A DNA stretch of 64,000 bases from Streptomyces antioxidans (lineage in GTDB: Bacteria > Actinomycetota > Actinomycetes > Streptomycetales > Streptomycetaceae), in contig NZ_LAKD02000055.1 of assembly GCF_000968685.2 (NCBI RefSeq), positions 1 through 64,000 of the forward strand. Direction: 5' to 3'. Within the stretch, counting starts at the first letter, position 1, and each line of letters starts with the position of its first letter. Positions 25,376-36,600 of the stretch are shown here, piece by piece. The translations under genes were made by a program, and so were the position numbers. The notes beneath the pieces are model-generated. The model did no database searches and was not told the origin of the DNA. It worked only from the letters and a program-made list of their open reading frames with translations.

Positions 25376-27816
25376 ACACCGATGCCCGAGTCGTGATCGT
25401 CGGGGCCGGGATCGTCGGCTGCTCGCTCGCCGATGAGCTGACCGCCCGTGGCTGGCGGGACGTCACCGTCCTGGAGCAGGGCCCGCTGCTGGCCCCCGGC
25501 GGCTCGACCTCCCACGCCCCCGGTCTGGTCTTCCAGACCAGCCCCTCCAAGGCCCTCACCGACTTCGCCCGGTACACCGTGGAGAAGTTCTCGTCCCTCG
25601 AGGTCGACGGGCTGCCCTGCTTCAATCCGGTGGGCGGTCTGGAGATCGCCACCAGCGAGGAGCGCTGGGCCGATCTGCACCGCAAGGCCGGTCTCGCGGC
25701 CTCCTGGGGCGTACGGGCCGAACTGCTCGGCCCGGCCCGGTGCGCCGAGCTGTGGCCGATGCTGGACCAGGAGCGGATCCTCGGCGGCCTCCACACCCCG
25801 GACGACGGGCTGGCCCGGGCGCTGCTCGCCTCCCGCGCCCAGGTGGAGCGGGCCACCGCGCACGGCGCCCGCTTCCTGGACCGGCACACCGTGACCGCCA
25901 TCGAGCGGGAGGGCGGCCGGGTGACCGCCGTCGTCACCGACCGGGGCACCTTCCCGGCCGACGTCGTGGTCTCCGCCGCGGGGTTCTGGGGCCCGCTGAT
26001 CGGGGAGATGGCCGGGGTCCCCGTACCCCTGCAGCCGCTGGCCCACCAGTACGCCAAGACCGGGCCGCTGCCCGAGCTCGCGGGGGTCAACGACCCCCGT
26101 ACGGAGGCGAGCAAGCCGATCCTGCGGTTCCAGGACCGCGACCTGTACTACCGCGAGCACACCGACCGCATCGGCATCGGCAGCTACGCCCACCGCCCGC
26201 TGCCCGTGGACCCGGCGCGGCTGCCCGCGTACGACGACGCCCCGGTGATGCCGTCCTCGCTGCCGTTCACCCCGGAGGACTTCGCCGCCAGCTGGGAGGA
26301 CAGCGTCCAGCTGCTCCCCGCGCTCGGGGCGAGCCGGGTCGAGGAGGGCTTCAACGGCGTCTTCTCCTTCACCCCGGACGGGATGCCGGTGATCGGCGAG
26401 TCCCGCGAGGTGCGCGGCTTCTGGCTGGCCGAGGCGGTGTGGGTGACCCACTCCGCGGGCGTCGCCCGGGCGGTGGCCGAGTGGATGACGGACGGGCGGC
26501 CGGGCATGGACGTCCACGAATGCGATCTGTACCGCTTCGAGGACGCCCAGCGCTCCCCCGACTACGTCACCGAGCGGGGTCAGCAGAGCTTCGTCGAGGT
26601 CTATGACGTCATCCATCCGCTGCAGCCGATGGAACAGCCGCGTCCGCTGCGGGTCAGCCCCTTCCACGTCCGCCAGCGCGAGCTGGGCGGATACTTCCTG
26701 GAGGCGGCGGGCTGGGAGCGTCCGCACTGGTACGAGGCGAACGCCCCGCTCGCCGAGTCCGTCGAGCTGCCCCCGCGCGACGCCTGGTCGGCCCGCTACT
26801 GGTCGCCCATCGCCGCCGCCGAGGCCAGGGTCACCCGGGAACGGGTCGCGCTGTACGACATGACCCCGCTCAAGCGGCTGGCGGTCAGCGGGCCCGGGGC
26901 GCTGGACTTCCTCCAGCGCATGACCACCAATCAGCTGGCGAAGAAGCCCGGCGCGGTCACCTACACCCTGCTGCTGGACGAGGCCGGGGGCATCCGCAGC
27001 GACCTCACCGTCGCCCGGCTCTCCGAGCACCACTTCCAGGTGGGCGCCAACGGCGGGCTGGACCTGGACTGGCTGCTGCGCCACGCACCGGATGACGTCC
27101 ACATCGCGGACATCACCCCGGGCACCTGCTGCGTCGGGGTGTGGGGGCCGCTCGCCCGGGAGCTGGTCCAGCCGCTGACCCGCGATGACTTCTCGCACGG
27201 GGCGTTCGGCTACTTCAAGGCCCGGCAGACCTTTATCGGCCATGTCCCGGTGACCGCGATGCGGCTGAGCTACGTCGGCGAGCTCGGCTGGGAGCTGTAC
27301 ACCACCGCCGACATGGGCCTGCGGCTGTGGGACACCCTGTGGGAGGCCGGACAGCGCCACGGGGTGATCGCCGCCGGGCGCTCGGCGTTCAACAGTCTGC
27401 GGCTGGAGAAGGGCTACCGCGCCTGGGGCCATGACATGACCACCGAGCACGATCCCTACGAGGCCGGGGTCGGCTTCGCGGTCCGGATGAACAAGGGCGA
27501 CTTCCTCGGCCGCGCGGCGCTCGAGGGCCGCTCCGAGGAGACGGCGGCGCGCAGGCTGACCTGTCTCACCCTGGACGACCCGGCCGCGGTGGTCATGGGC
27601 AAGGAGCCGGTGTACGCCGACGGCGTCCCGGCGGGCTATGTGACCAGCGCGTCCTACGGCTACACCATCGGCCGGACGGTCGCCTACGCGTGGCTGCCCG
27701 CAGCGGCCGCGGTGCCCGGCACCGCCGTCCACATCGAGTACTTCGGCGAGAAGGTCCCCGCGACCGTCGCCGCCGAGCCCCTCTTCGACCCGCGCATGGA
27801 GCGCATCCGCCGTTGA
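25372..27816 (+). CDS. Dimethylglycine oxidase (FAD/GcvT fusion)
   Basis: Bifunctional flavoenzyme: oxidatively demethylates dimethylglycine to sarcosine in its N-terminal half and transfers the one-carbon unit to tetrahydrofolate in its GcvT-like half. 814 aa, close to the Arthrobacter globiformis enzyme (about 830), whose sequence I recall as strongly similar throughout (SHAPGLVFQT, LPLAHQYAKT, FSFTPDGMPVIGES, VTHSAGVA, VTAMRLSYVGELGWELYT, LRLEKGYRAWG). FAD-binding VIVGAGIVGCSLADELTARG is at about 8-27; His48 in STSHAPG is my candidate for covalent FAD attachment. The GcvT half starts about residue 440. The GTG start overlaps the dehydrogenase stop (GTGA). Confidence 0.92.
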   Translation: MNTDARVVIVGAGIVGCSLADELTARGWRDVTVLEQGPLLAPGGSTSHAPGLVFQTSPSKALTDFARYTVEKFSSLEVDGLPCFNPVGGLEIATSEERWADLHRKAGLAASWGVRAELLGPARCAELWPMLDQERILGGLHTPDDGLARALLASRAQVERATAHGARFLDRHTVTAIEREGGRVTAVVTDRGTFPADVVVSAAGFWGPLIGEMAGVPVPLQPLAHQYAKTGPLPELAGVNDPRTEASKPILRFQDRDLYYREHTDRIGIGSYAHRPLPVDPARLPAYDDAPVMPSSLPFTPEDFAASWEDSVQLLPALGASRVEEGFNGVFSFTPDGMPVIGESREVRGFWLAEAVWVTHSAGVARAVAEWMTDGRPGMDVHECDLYRFEDAQRSPDYVTERGQQSFVEVYDVIHPLQPMEQPRPLRVSPFHVRQRELGGYFLEAAGWERPHWYEANAPLAESVELPPRDAWSARYWSPIAAAEARVTRERVALYDMTPLKRLAVSGPGALDFLQRMTTNQLAKKPGAVTYTLLLDEAGGIRSDLTVARLSEHHFQVGANGGLDLDWLLRHAPDDVHIADITPGTCCVGVWGPLARELVQPLTRDDFSHGAFGYFKARQTFIGHVPVTAMRLSYVGELGWELYTTADMGLRLWDTLWEAGQRHGVIAAGRSAFNSLRLEKGYRAWGHDMTTEHDPYEAGVGFAVRMNKGDFLGRAALEGRSEETAARRLTCLTLDDPAAVVMGKEPVYADGVPAGYVTSASYGYTIGRTVAYAWLPAAAAVPGTAVHIEYFGEKVPATVAAEPLFDPRMERIRR

Positions 27817-27850
27817 CACCGCGTGGAGCGCATCCGCCGCTGGCACCACG
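27797..27850 (+). repeat. 27-bp tandem duplication straddling the dimethylglycine oxidase stop
   Basis: TGGAGCGCATCCGCCG begins at 27797 and again at 27824, with similar tails (TTGACACC, CTGGCACC). The first copy contains the last codons and the TGA. The duplicated codons now lie in the 105-base gap before the Rieske oxygenase gene. Confidence 0.9.
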
Positions 27851-27921
27851 GTAAGACCGCCCACCCCATCGAGCTCTTCGCCCCCCGTCGGCCGACCGCC
27901 GCGACCGCCTGAGGAGAACCC

Positions 27922-29079
27922 ATGACTGTGGCTCCCGAGTCCCCCGCCGTCACGCCCCCCAGTCTGCTGGCCACTCTCCCCGGCCACTGGTACACCGCTC
28001 CCGGTATCTTCCGCCGGGAGCAGGAGCACCTGTTGGAGGCCATGTGGTTCTGCGCGGTGCGCGGGGCCGATCTGGACCGGCCGGGCGCCTTCCGCACCGT
28101 GCAGATCGGCCGGGAGAGCGTACTGATCACCCGCAACCGGCGGGGTGAGCCACGGGCGTTCCTCAACATCTGCCGCCACCGCGGCGCCCGGCTGTGCACC
28201 GAGGAGTCCGGTACGGTGCGGCGCTCGCTGCAGTGCCCGTACCACGCCTGGACCTACGATCTGGACGGCCGGCTCACCGCCGCGCCCAACCTCCAGCGGA
28301 TGCCCGACATCGACCGGGTCGAGCGCGGACTGGTACCGGTACGGCTTCGCGAATGGCTCGGCTATGTCTGGGTCTGCCTGGCCGAGGAGCCGCCGTCGTT
28401 CGAGGAGACGGTCATCGGGGCGGTGGCCGAGCGGCTGGGCGACGCGGACTCCGTGGAGCGCTACGGCGTGGCGGGGCTGGCGCTGGGCCGCCGGATCTCC
28501 TATGACGTCAAGGCCAACTGGAAGCTGATCGTCGAGAACTTCATGGAGTGCTACCACTGCGCGACGATCCACCCCGAACTCACCGAGGTGCTGCCGGAGT
28601 TCGCCGACGGCCTGGCGGCCCAGTACTTCGTCGGACACGGCGCGGAGTTCGCCGAGGAGGCCCAGGGGTTCACGGTGGACGGCAGCGAGGGGTTCGACCG
28701 GTTCACGGGGATCGCCGACGAGCAGGACCGCCGCTACTACGCGATCACCGTACGGCCGCAGGTCTTCCTCAATCTGGTCCCCGACCACGTGATCATGCAC
28801 CGGATGTTCCCGCTCGCTCCCGATCGCACACTGGTCGAATGCGATTGGCTCTACGCTCCCGACGTGGTGGCGTCCGACCGGGACCTGTCGAAGTCGGTGG
28901 AGCTGTTCCACCGGGTCAACACCCAGGACTTCGACGCCTGTGAGCGCACCCAGCCCGCCATGGACTCCCGCGCCTACCGCGAGGGCGGGGTGCTCGTCCC
29001 CAGCGAACACCACATCGGCGCCTTCCACCGATGGGTGACCGACCATGTCCCGACCCCGGAAGCGGAGGAATGCCCGTGA
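27922..29079 (+). CDS. gbcA: Rieske oxygenase alpha subunit, glycine betaine monooxygenase (GbcA-like)
   Basis: Terminal oxygenase demethylating glycine betaine to dimethylglycine plus formaldehyde. 385 aa: Rieske centre Cys84/His86 (NICRHRGARLC) and Cys105/His108 (CPYHAW); mononuclear iron site ENFMECYHCATIHPE with His212 and His217, and a distal Asp expected near QDFDACERTQ. GbcA identity is inferred from sequence type and from lying between dimethylglycine oxidase and betaine aldehyde dehydrogenase; a stachydrine-type demethylase is the alternative. No GbcB-like fused reductase is adjacent, so electrons probably come from the ferredoxin/reductase pair at 21.5-23 kb. GGAGAACCC lies just before the ATG. 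Confidence 0.85.
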   Translation: MTVAPESPAVTPPSLLATLPGHWYTAPGIFRREQEHLLEAMWFCAVRGADLDRPGAFRTVQIGRESVLITRNRRGEPRAFLNICRHRGARLCTEESGTVRRSLQCPYHAWTYDLDGRLTAAPNLQRMPDIDRVERGLVPVRLREWLGYVWVCLAEEPPSFEETVIGAVAERLGDADSVERYGVAGLALGRRISYDVKANWKLIVENFMECYHCATIHPELTEVLPEFADGLAAQYFVGHGAEFAEEAQGFTVDGSEGFDRFTGIADEQDRRYYAITVRPQVFLNLVPDHVIMHRMFPLAPDRTLVECDWLYAPDVVASDRDLSKSVELFHRVNTQDFDACERTQPAMDSRAYREGGVLVPSEHHIGAFHRWVTDHVPTPEAEECP

Positions 29080-30542
29080 CGGACCTCTTCATCGGTGGCC
29101 AGTGGACCGGCGCGATCGACGAGCGCACCCGGGAGATACGCTGCCCGGCCGACGGATCGCTGGTGGCGGTCGTCGACGAGGGCGGCGGCAAGGACGCGGC
29201 CGAGGCGGTGGCCGCCGCCCGGCTGGCGTTCGACCAGGGGCCGTGGCCCCGTACCCCGGTCGGGGCGCGCGGCGATCTGCTGCTGCGGGTCGCCGCCCTG
29301 GTGGAGCGCGACAAGGCGGCGCTCGCCCGCGCCGAGTCCCTGGACACCGGGAAACGACTGGCCGAGAGCGACGACGACATCGACGGTGTGGCGGCGTGCT
29401 TCCGCTACTACGGGCAGCTGGTGCGCACCGAGGCGGACCGGGTCGTGGACACCGGCAGCGAACACGCCGTCAGCCGGGTGGTCTATGAACCGGTCGGGGT
29501 CTGTGCGCTGATCACCCCGTGGAACTATCCGCTGCTGCAGACCGCGTGGAAGGTGGCGCCCGCGCTCGCCGCGGGCAACACCTTCGTACTGAAGCCCAGT
29601 GAGCTCACCCCCAGCACCGCGATCGCCCTGATGCGGCTGCTGGCGGAGGCCGGGCTGCCGGACGGGGTGGCCAATCTGGTGCTCGGCCCGGGCGCCGAGG
29701 CCGGGGCCCCGCTCACCGACAACCCCGATGTGGACATGGTGTCCTTCACCGGGGGCCTGCGGACCGGGCGCCGCATCATGGCCGCGGCCTCGGGCACGGT
29801 CAAGCGGACCTCGCTGGAGCTGGGCGGCAAGAACCCCAATGTGGTCTTCGCCGACGCGGACTTCGACACGGCCGTGGACTACGCGCTCACCGCGGTCTTC
29901 CTCCACTCCGGACAGGTCTGCTCGGCCGGGGCCCGGCTGCTGGTGGAGGATCCGGTGCACGACGCCTTCGTGGAGGAGGTGGTGCGGCGCGCCCGCGGGA
30001 TCCGGCTCGGCGGTCCTTTCGACGAGCGGGCCCAGACCGGCCCGCTGATCTCGGCCGCGCACCGGGCCAAGGTCGAGGCGTATGTGGCGGCGGGGCTCGC
30101 GGAGGGTGCCCGGCTGCGGTGCGGGGGCACCCGCCCCGACGATCCGGCCCTGGACGACGGCTACTACTTTCTGCCGACCGTCCTCGATCGCTGCCACAGC
30201 GGGATGTCGGTGCTGGCCGATGAGTCCTTTGGACCGGTGCTCACGGTGGAACGTTTCACCGGTGAGGATGAGGCGGTGCGGCTGGCCAACGACACGGTGT
30301 ACGGGCTCGCCGGGGCCGTATGGTCCGACGACGAGGAGCGGGCGCAGCGGGTGGCCTCGCGGCTGCGGCTGGGCACCGTCTGGATCAACGACTACCACCC
30401 CTGTCTCCCGCAGGCGGAGTGGGGCGGGTTCAAGCAGTCCGGGACCGGGCGGGAGCTGGGGCCCAGCGGGCTCGCGGAATACCGGGAGGCCAAGCACATC
30501 TGGCGCAATACGCGTCCGCGTCCGCAGGGCTGGTTCGCCTAA
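29076..30542 (+). CDS. betB: Betaine aldehyde dehydrogenase
   Basis: NAD(P)-dependent aldehyde dehydrogenase forming glycine betaine from betaine aldehyde. 488 aa; catalytic Glu248 (LELGGKNP) and Cys282 (HSGQVCSAGARLL), Rossmann-associated PWNYPLLQTAWKVAPALAAGN, and the WINDYHPCLPQAEWGGFKQSG C-terminal segment characteristic of BetB rather than generic aldehyde dehydrogenases. The GTG at 29076 is seven bases after GGAGG and overlaps the oxygenase stop; ATG 29070 is too close to that site. No choline oxidase is in the window, so the aldehyde may come from elsewhere. Confidence 0.9.
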   Translation: MTDLFIGGQWTGAIDERTREIRCPADGSLVAVVDEGGGKDAAEAVAAARLAFDQGPWPRTPVGARGDLLLRVAALVERDKAALARAESLDTGKRLAESDDDIDGVAACFRYYGQLVRTEADRVVDTGSEHAVSRVVYEPVGVCALITPWNYPLLQTAWKVAPALAAGNTFVLKPSELTPSTAIALMRLLAEAGLPDGVANLVLGPGAEAGAPLTDNPDVDMVSFTGGLRTGRRIMAAASGTVKRTSLELGGKNPNVVFADADFDTAVDYALTAVFLHSGQVCSAGARLLVEDPVHDAFVEEVVRRARGIRLGGPFDERAQTGPLISAAHRAKVEAYVAAGLAEGARLRCGGTRPDDPALDDGYYFLPTVLDRCHSGMSVLADESFGPVLTVERFTGEDEAVRLANDTVYGLAGAVWSDDEERAQRVASRLRLGTVWINDYHPCLPQAEWGGFKQSGTGRELGPSGLAEYREAKHIWRNTRPRPQGWFA

Positions 30543-30620
30543 CCGCCACGGGGCCGGTCCGTACGACTGGTTCACCTGACCCCCGCGGAGCCGGTTCGTA
30601 CGGCTGGTTCGCGCAGCCTC
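30530..30620 (+). repeat. 37-bp tandem repeat (2.5 copies) straddling the betB stop
   Basis: CTGGTTCGCCTAACC, CTGGTTCACCTGACC and CTGGTTCGCGCAGCC begin at 30530, 30567 and 30604, exactly 37 bases apart, with GCCGGT(C/T)CGTACG inside each unit. The first copy holds the final codons (WFA) and stop. The period is not a multiple of three, so later copies are non-coding. The repeats fill the convergent gap to the SMC-like gene. Confidence 0.95.
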
Positions 30621-30655
30621 CGCGGCGAGCCCCGGTCAGGGGTGGCCCGCCGGGC

Positions 30656-33600
30656 TCATGGGCGGTCCGCCGCCTCGGCGGGCGCCTCCACGTCCGCCTC
30701 GGGGCGGCGGTACATCCGGGTGGCGGTGATCTGGCCGTGCACCTGCTGCTCCTCCTCCGGCTCCCGGACCGGCAGGCCCGGCCGCAGATGCTCCTCGACG
30801 CTGATGTACTTCAGCCCGGCCCGCAGGTCCGCGTCATTGCGCAACCGGATCACCAGCGGGAACTCGGCCAGCGCCGTGGTGTCGAACAGGCCCGTCGTAT
30901 AGAGCAGCTGCACCCCCAGCGCGTCCGCCACCGCCCGCTGGAGCTCCAGCAGATAGGTGGCGTTGGCGCGGCCGATGGGGTTGTCGAGGAAGAGCGTGCC
31001 CGCGTGGCGGTGCTTGTCGCGGCCCCGGTCGTTGCTGCGCAGGGCCGCCATCGTGCAGTACAGCGCGATGGCGGCGGTCAGCAGCTGGCCGCCGGAGAAC
31101 ACATCGCCCATCTGCCCCACCGGCACCCGCTCGGCGCGCAGCACCGCGTCCGGCTTGAGGATCTCCACGGCCACCCCGCGCGGCTGGAGCGCGGCATGGA
31201 CCCCGCGCAGCAGCAGCGACATGCCGTCCCGGCGCAGATCGGAGTTCTTCCGCACGGCGGAGCGGGTGGCCTCGTCGATGACCTCGCCAAGCCGCTCGGT
31301 GAGCGAGGCCTGGTCGGGGTCCTCGAAGCGGATCCGCAGGAACTCCTGGCCCGACCACTCGCCCAGCCCCTCCGGGAGCCGGGAGAGCCGCTGTGCCGAA
31401 CGCAGCGTGGCCAGGCAGGACTCGACGAGGCCGCGCAGCCGGTCCACGATCGAGTCGCGGTTGCGCTCCAGCTGCTCCAGCTCGTCGGTGAGCACGCGCA
31501 GCCGGGGCGCGAACGCCTCGGCCCAGGCGGCGGCGTGCTCGGGCAGCGCGGCCGCGGGGAGCTCCCGGATCTGCTGGCGGGCGGGGGTGCGCACCTGCTC
31601 GTAGCGGGTGGAGTTGGCGTGCCGTACCAGGACGTCGCTCGCCTCCCGCACCGAGGACTCGGCCGCCGACAGGTCGGCGGCGCAGCCGCGCAGTGAGCGG
31701 CGGGTCTCGGCGGCGGCCTGACGGGCCTCGGCGAGATCCCCGGCGTACGGCTCGGGCCGCTCACCGTCGTCCTCCGCACCGGGGCCGTCCCGCAGCAGAT
31801 CCCGCAGCAGGGCGGCGGTCTCGTCGAAGCCGCCCGCCGCGTCCTCGGCGGCGCGGTGGGCGCGCACCAGGTCGGCGTGGGCGGTGCGGGCGGTGTCCAG
31901 GGCGTCCGTACGGGCGGCCAGTTCGCCGTTGGCGGTGCGCAGCAGCTTCTTCGCCTGCTCGGCGTCGGCCGGGGCCAGCTCCTCCGGCAGCTCGGTGTGG
32001 GCGTCGCCGTCCGCGGGGGCTAGCCGCTCGGCCTCGCCGCGCAGCCGTCCCAGCTGCTCGCTCGCCGCCGAGGCACGGCTCTCCAGCATCTGGACCAGCG
32101 ATTCCGCGCGGGCGGCGGCGGCCTGGCGGGAAGGGCCGTCGGCCCCGTCGGTGCCCTCCAAGAGCTGGGCGGCACGGGTGCGGACCTTGTTGGTGAGCCG
32201 GTCGAGGGTGGCGAGGGCCGCGCTCTCGTCGCTTTCGGCGCGGGCCTGTTCGGCGCGGAGGTCGGCGCCGACGCCGACCTTCTCGTAGACCTGGGAGGCG
32301 GCGCGGTACGCCTCGCGGAGCGCGGGCAGCGAGACGGTGGGCGGCTCGGTGTCCTCACCGAGGTCGTCGGGAGCGCCCGCGATCTCCGCGCGCTCGGCGC
32401 GCAGTGCGCGGGCGGTACGGCGCGCGTCGTCGGCCGCGCGCTGGGCGGCGCGCCGGTCCTCGTCGGCGGCGCGGGCCCGGTCCACACAGCCCGCGGCGCG
32501 CTCCTCGTACTCGGCGGCCTCCTCGGCCAGTTCGCGCAGCCGGGTCTGCCAGGTGGCGCGCTCCCGCAGCCGGTACGCCAGACCGGCCAGCGCGTCCGCC
32601 ACCCGGCGGGCCCGCTGCGCCGCCTCCTGGCGCTCGTCCCGGACCCGGGCGGCCTCGGTGGCGGCCTCGTCGGCCTCGGCCCTCGCCGTACGCGCCTCCA
32701 CGAGGTCGCCCTGCGCGGTGTCGGCGGACTCCCGGGCGGTCTCGGCCGCCGCCGCGAGCTCCGCGAGCCGCCCGGACGGGCAGCCGGTGCGCCAGGAGGC
32801 GAGGCGCGCGGACAGCGCCCGGTCCCCGGCCAGCCGGGCGGCCAGCGCCCTGATCTCCTCGTCCCGCGCGGTGGCACGGGCCCGCAGCTCGCGCCGCTCG
32901 TCGTCGGCCGCGCGCTCGTCGTGCATGGCCGGGTTCGGCGGCACGAGGAAGACCCCGCTGTCCGCGGCGCCGGGCGCGGGCGTCGGCGCGAGCAGCGCGG
33001 CCGACGTCCCGACGGCCACGGCGGACCGCGGCAGCAGCGACGCCTGGCCCAGCACCTCGCGGGCGCGGGCGTGGGTGCCGGGGTCGGTGATGACGACGCC
33101 GTCCACCAGCTCGGGCCGGGCCGCGAGCACGGCGGCGTGGTCGGCGGGGTCCACGGCCTGGGCGAGATAACGCCAGCCGGGGAGCGCGGGGATGCCGTGC
33201 TCGCCCAGGAACTCGACGGCCACCAGCACATCGGCGCTGGGCGGCAACAGCCCGCCGTCCCCGAGCGCCCCCAGGATCCGCGCGTCCTCGGCGGCAGCGG
33301 TCCGCAACTCGAACAACTGCCGCTCGGCGGAGCCCACGCTCTCTTCCAGCAGCTCCCGCAACGCCTCGGCGCTCCGGTCCAACTCCTCGGCGGTGAGCGG
33401 CCCTTCGATGAGGGGCTTGGGGGCGGGCCGAGCGGCGGCCCGTGGCTGGCGACCACGGTCGGGGCCCGGGCCGGGGGTGCGGTCACGGTCGGGTCCGGCT
33501 TGGGCTTCGGGTTCACCGCCGAGTTCGGGGCTCCAGCAGTCGGAGTCGTCGGGAGCGGTGTCGGCGGCGTCGGCGGTCGCGGCGGAGGTGACGACGTCGG

Positions 33601-36600
33601 TAGGGGCGACAGTCGCGGAGTCGGTGTCGGCGGCGGCGGAGACGTCAGAGTCAGCGTCGGCGGAGACGTCGAGGGCGGCAACGGTGACGACGTCGGTGGG
33701 GGTGACGGTGTCGGCGGAGGAACCGGGGGCAGTGGCGGAGTCGGGGGCGGTCGCGGAGCCGGAGTCGGGGGCGGTGCCGTCGGTCGCAGAGTCGGCGGAG
33801 GAGCCGGTCGCGGCGTCGGCAGGAGTGCCGCTGCCGGGCCGGGTGCCAGTGGCGGTGACCTGCCCATCGGGCTTGGCGTCCGTAGCGGCGGCCTCCCCCT
33901 CGGCCTGGCCGTCGTCACCGTCCCCGACCCGGGCCGACACCTCTCCGGACGGCCGGGACTCGGCCGCCGCGACCCGGGCGCCGCCGTGCGGGGCCGCGTG
34001 GCTGACGTCGGCGGAAGCCGCCGTGGCGGCCTCCGGCCCGGCGTGACGGCCGTCACCGTGGGAATCGGCCGCGGCGTTCGGGGCACCACCACGGCGGCCC
34101 TCCGGGCGCGGGCCGCCACCGCCCGACGTATCGTCGTCGGCCTCATCGATCCGTACCGTCACCCGCCCCGCGGGCCGCGACTCCGCCGCGAGCGGACGCC
34201 GCCGGGAAGCCTCTGCCGAGCCCACCTCCCCGTCCTCGCCACCGCCCGCCCCATGCCAACCGGCCCACCGGTCACCCACCGAGGCGGCGTCGCCCTCGTT
34301 GGGCTCACCGGGGCCCGCCTCGCCCACCGGGCCCGTAACCGAGCCCGTGGGAGCGGGGCCATCCGCCAGCCGGGCCGCCGAGCTGCTGGCTGCGTGCACA
34401 TCCGGGGCTGCGCCCAACTCGCCCGTAGGGCTTGCGGATTCGGCGCTCGCAGGGCCGGTGGCCGCGGGCCCGGCGACCGTGGGGGCTAGGGCGGGCGCGC
34501 CCGTGTCCTGACCCGCCTCGTGCAGCGGGCCGCCGTGTGGCCGTACGTCCTCGACGTGGGCGGCATCCGTCAACCGGGGCGCCGGGCCGGGCGTCGCGGG
34601 GCCGTTTTCCGGGGCGGCGGGCGGCGCGGCGCAGTTCTCTTCCGCGAGGCGTTCGAGGGTGTCGGTGGGGCGCTGTTCGGGGGCGTAGGCGTGGTCGCCG
34701 TCCAGGGGGTTGCTCAGGGCGGAGGGGGCCGCGCGGAAGGCGGCGGGGAGTTGGGAGAGGCCGATGTCGTCCGCGTCCTCCTCGTCCACGTGGACCGTGA
34801 TCCACCCGGTCCGGTCGGAGTCGGTCGGCAGGGCGCGGGTGCCTCGGCGGCCCGCGGCGTCCGCGTCCGGCAGGCGCACGGTGACGCCGCGCGCCGCGCG
34901 CGCCTCCGCCGGGGACGGGCGGGTGGCAGCGGCGCGCGGGGCGGGGACGGCGGCGGGGAGCTGTGGCAGGCCGAGCAGTTCGACCAGGCGCCGCTCCGCG
35001 CCCAGCGCCTCCGCTACGCGCCGCTCCGCGTCGTACGCGGACTCCGCGGCCCGCGCCGCGTCCACCGCTCGCGCCGCGGCCAGTTCGGCGCGGGCCTCCT
35101 CGGCCGCGGCCGACTTCGCGTGGTCTGCGGTGCGCCGGGCGGTCTCGCGGGCCTCGTCGAACGCGGCGACCGTGGTCTTCTCGGCGTCGCTCGCGGCGAG
35201 CGCGGCGCGGGCCGGGTCGGCGTCGGGGGCGGAGTCGTCGAGCCATCCGGCGCGGACGGCCTCGGCGGTCTCCTGCTCGACCTCGGTGAGCCGCTGGCGC
35301 AGATGCTCGGCGTCGCTGCGGGCACGCTGGGCCGCCGTGGCGGCGGAGGTGGCGTCGCGGTGGGCGGCCTCACCGGCCTCCTGGAGGCCCGCGGAGCGCT
35401 CCTCCTCCTCGTTGGCGACCCGTTCACCGTCCTCCGCCGCCGCGTGGAGGGCACGGACGAGGTCGGCGGCGGCCTTGGCGCGGGCGGCGAGCGCGGGCGC
35501 CGCGTCCCGCTCGGCCTCGAGGATGGCGGCGGCCACCCGCGCGGAGCGGTCGGCGGCGGCGCGGTGCCGCAGCACGGTCTCTGCGGCCTGCCAGGCGGAG
35601 TGCAGGGTGCGGGCGTCGTTGAGCTCGCGGCGCTGCGCGGCGGCGCCCTTCTCGGCGGCGGTGAGCGCCAAGGAGGCGTGCCGGTAGGCGATTTCGGCGG
35701 CGACGAGGTCGCTGCGCCCGCGCGCCCCCTCGGCGGCGGTGACGGCCTCGGCGGCGGAGGCGACCCGCTCGGCGAGCCCGGCGGCGCGGGCCCGCTCCTC
35801 CGCGCCGCGCGCGGACAGCCGCCGGGCCAGCGTACGGGTGCGGCGCTCGGCGCCCGCGTGCACACCGCGCGCCTGCTCACGCCGCTCCGCGGCGTCCGCG
35901 ATGCGCTGGAGCAGATCGAGCGAACCGGCGGTGAACTCACGCTCGGCGGTCAGCTCGGCACGGCGCCCCAGCTTGTGGGCGAAGCCGTGGACGAGGTCGG
36001 CGAGCCCGTCCGTGTCGCGGGTGTCGGTGACGGCGCGCAGCAGGAGGTCGGTGAAGTCCGAGTCGTTCTTGACCGCGAAGAGCCCGGCGGCCTCACCCTC
36101 GTCGGCGTTCATCTCCCGCTGGTAGCGGAAGAGTTCGGGGTCGAGGCCGAGCTCGCCGAGGTGTTCGTTCCAGCGTTCGTGGATCTCCACCCAGACCACG
36201 TCCAGATGCGGGTACGCCTTGACGGCCTCCGTAAGGGCATCACGGAAGCCCTTCATGGTGCGGCGGCGGCCGCGGGCGGTGGAGGCGCCCTCGACGGCGG
36301 GCCGCACCGCCGCGGACTCGGCGACCGGCAGCGAGTCCAGGCTCATCCCGGGGCCGGGCCGGAAGGAGTACCACGCCTCGGCGAACTTCCGAGGGTCGTT
36401 GGAGACCTGACGGCCGCGCCATTCGCTGACCTTGCCGACGACGACGGTCTCCCCGGTGACGGTGTGCTGCCACTCCAGCGCCACATGCCCGCAGTCGTCG
36501 GCGAGCAGGAACTTGCGCAGCACCCCGGAGCTGGCCCCGCCCAGGGTGTTGCGGTGGCCGGGCAGCATCACCGAGAAGATCAGCTTGAGCAGGACGGACT

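Noticed and set aside
25087..29046. 1319-aa minus-strand open frame across the betaine operon
   Set aside because: Antisense to three clearly conserved plus-strand genes; typical high-GC artefact.
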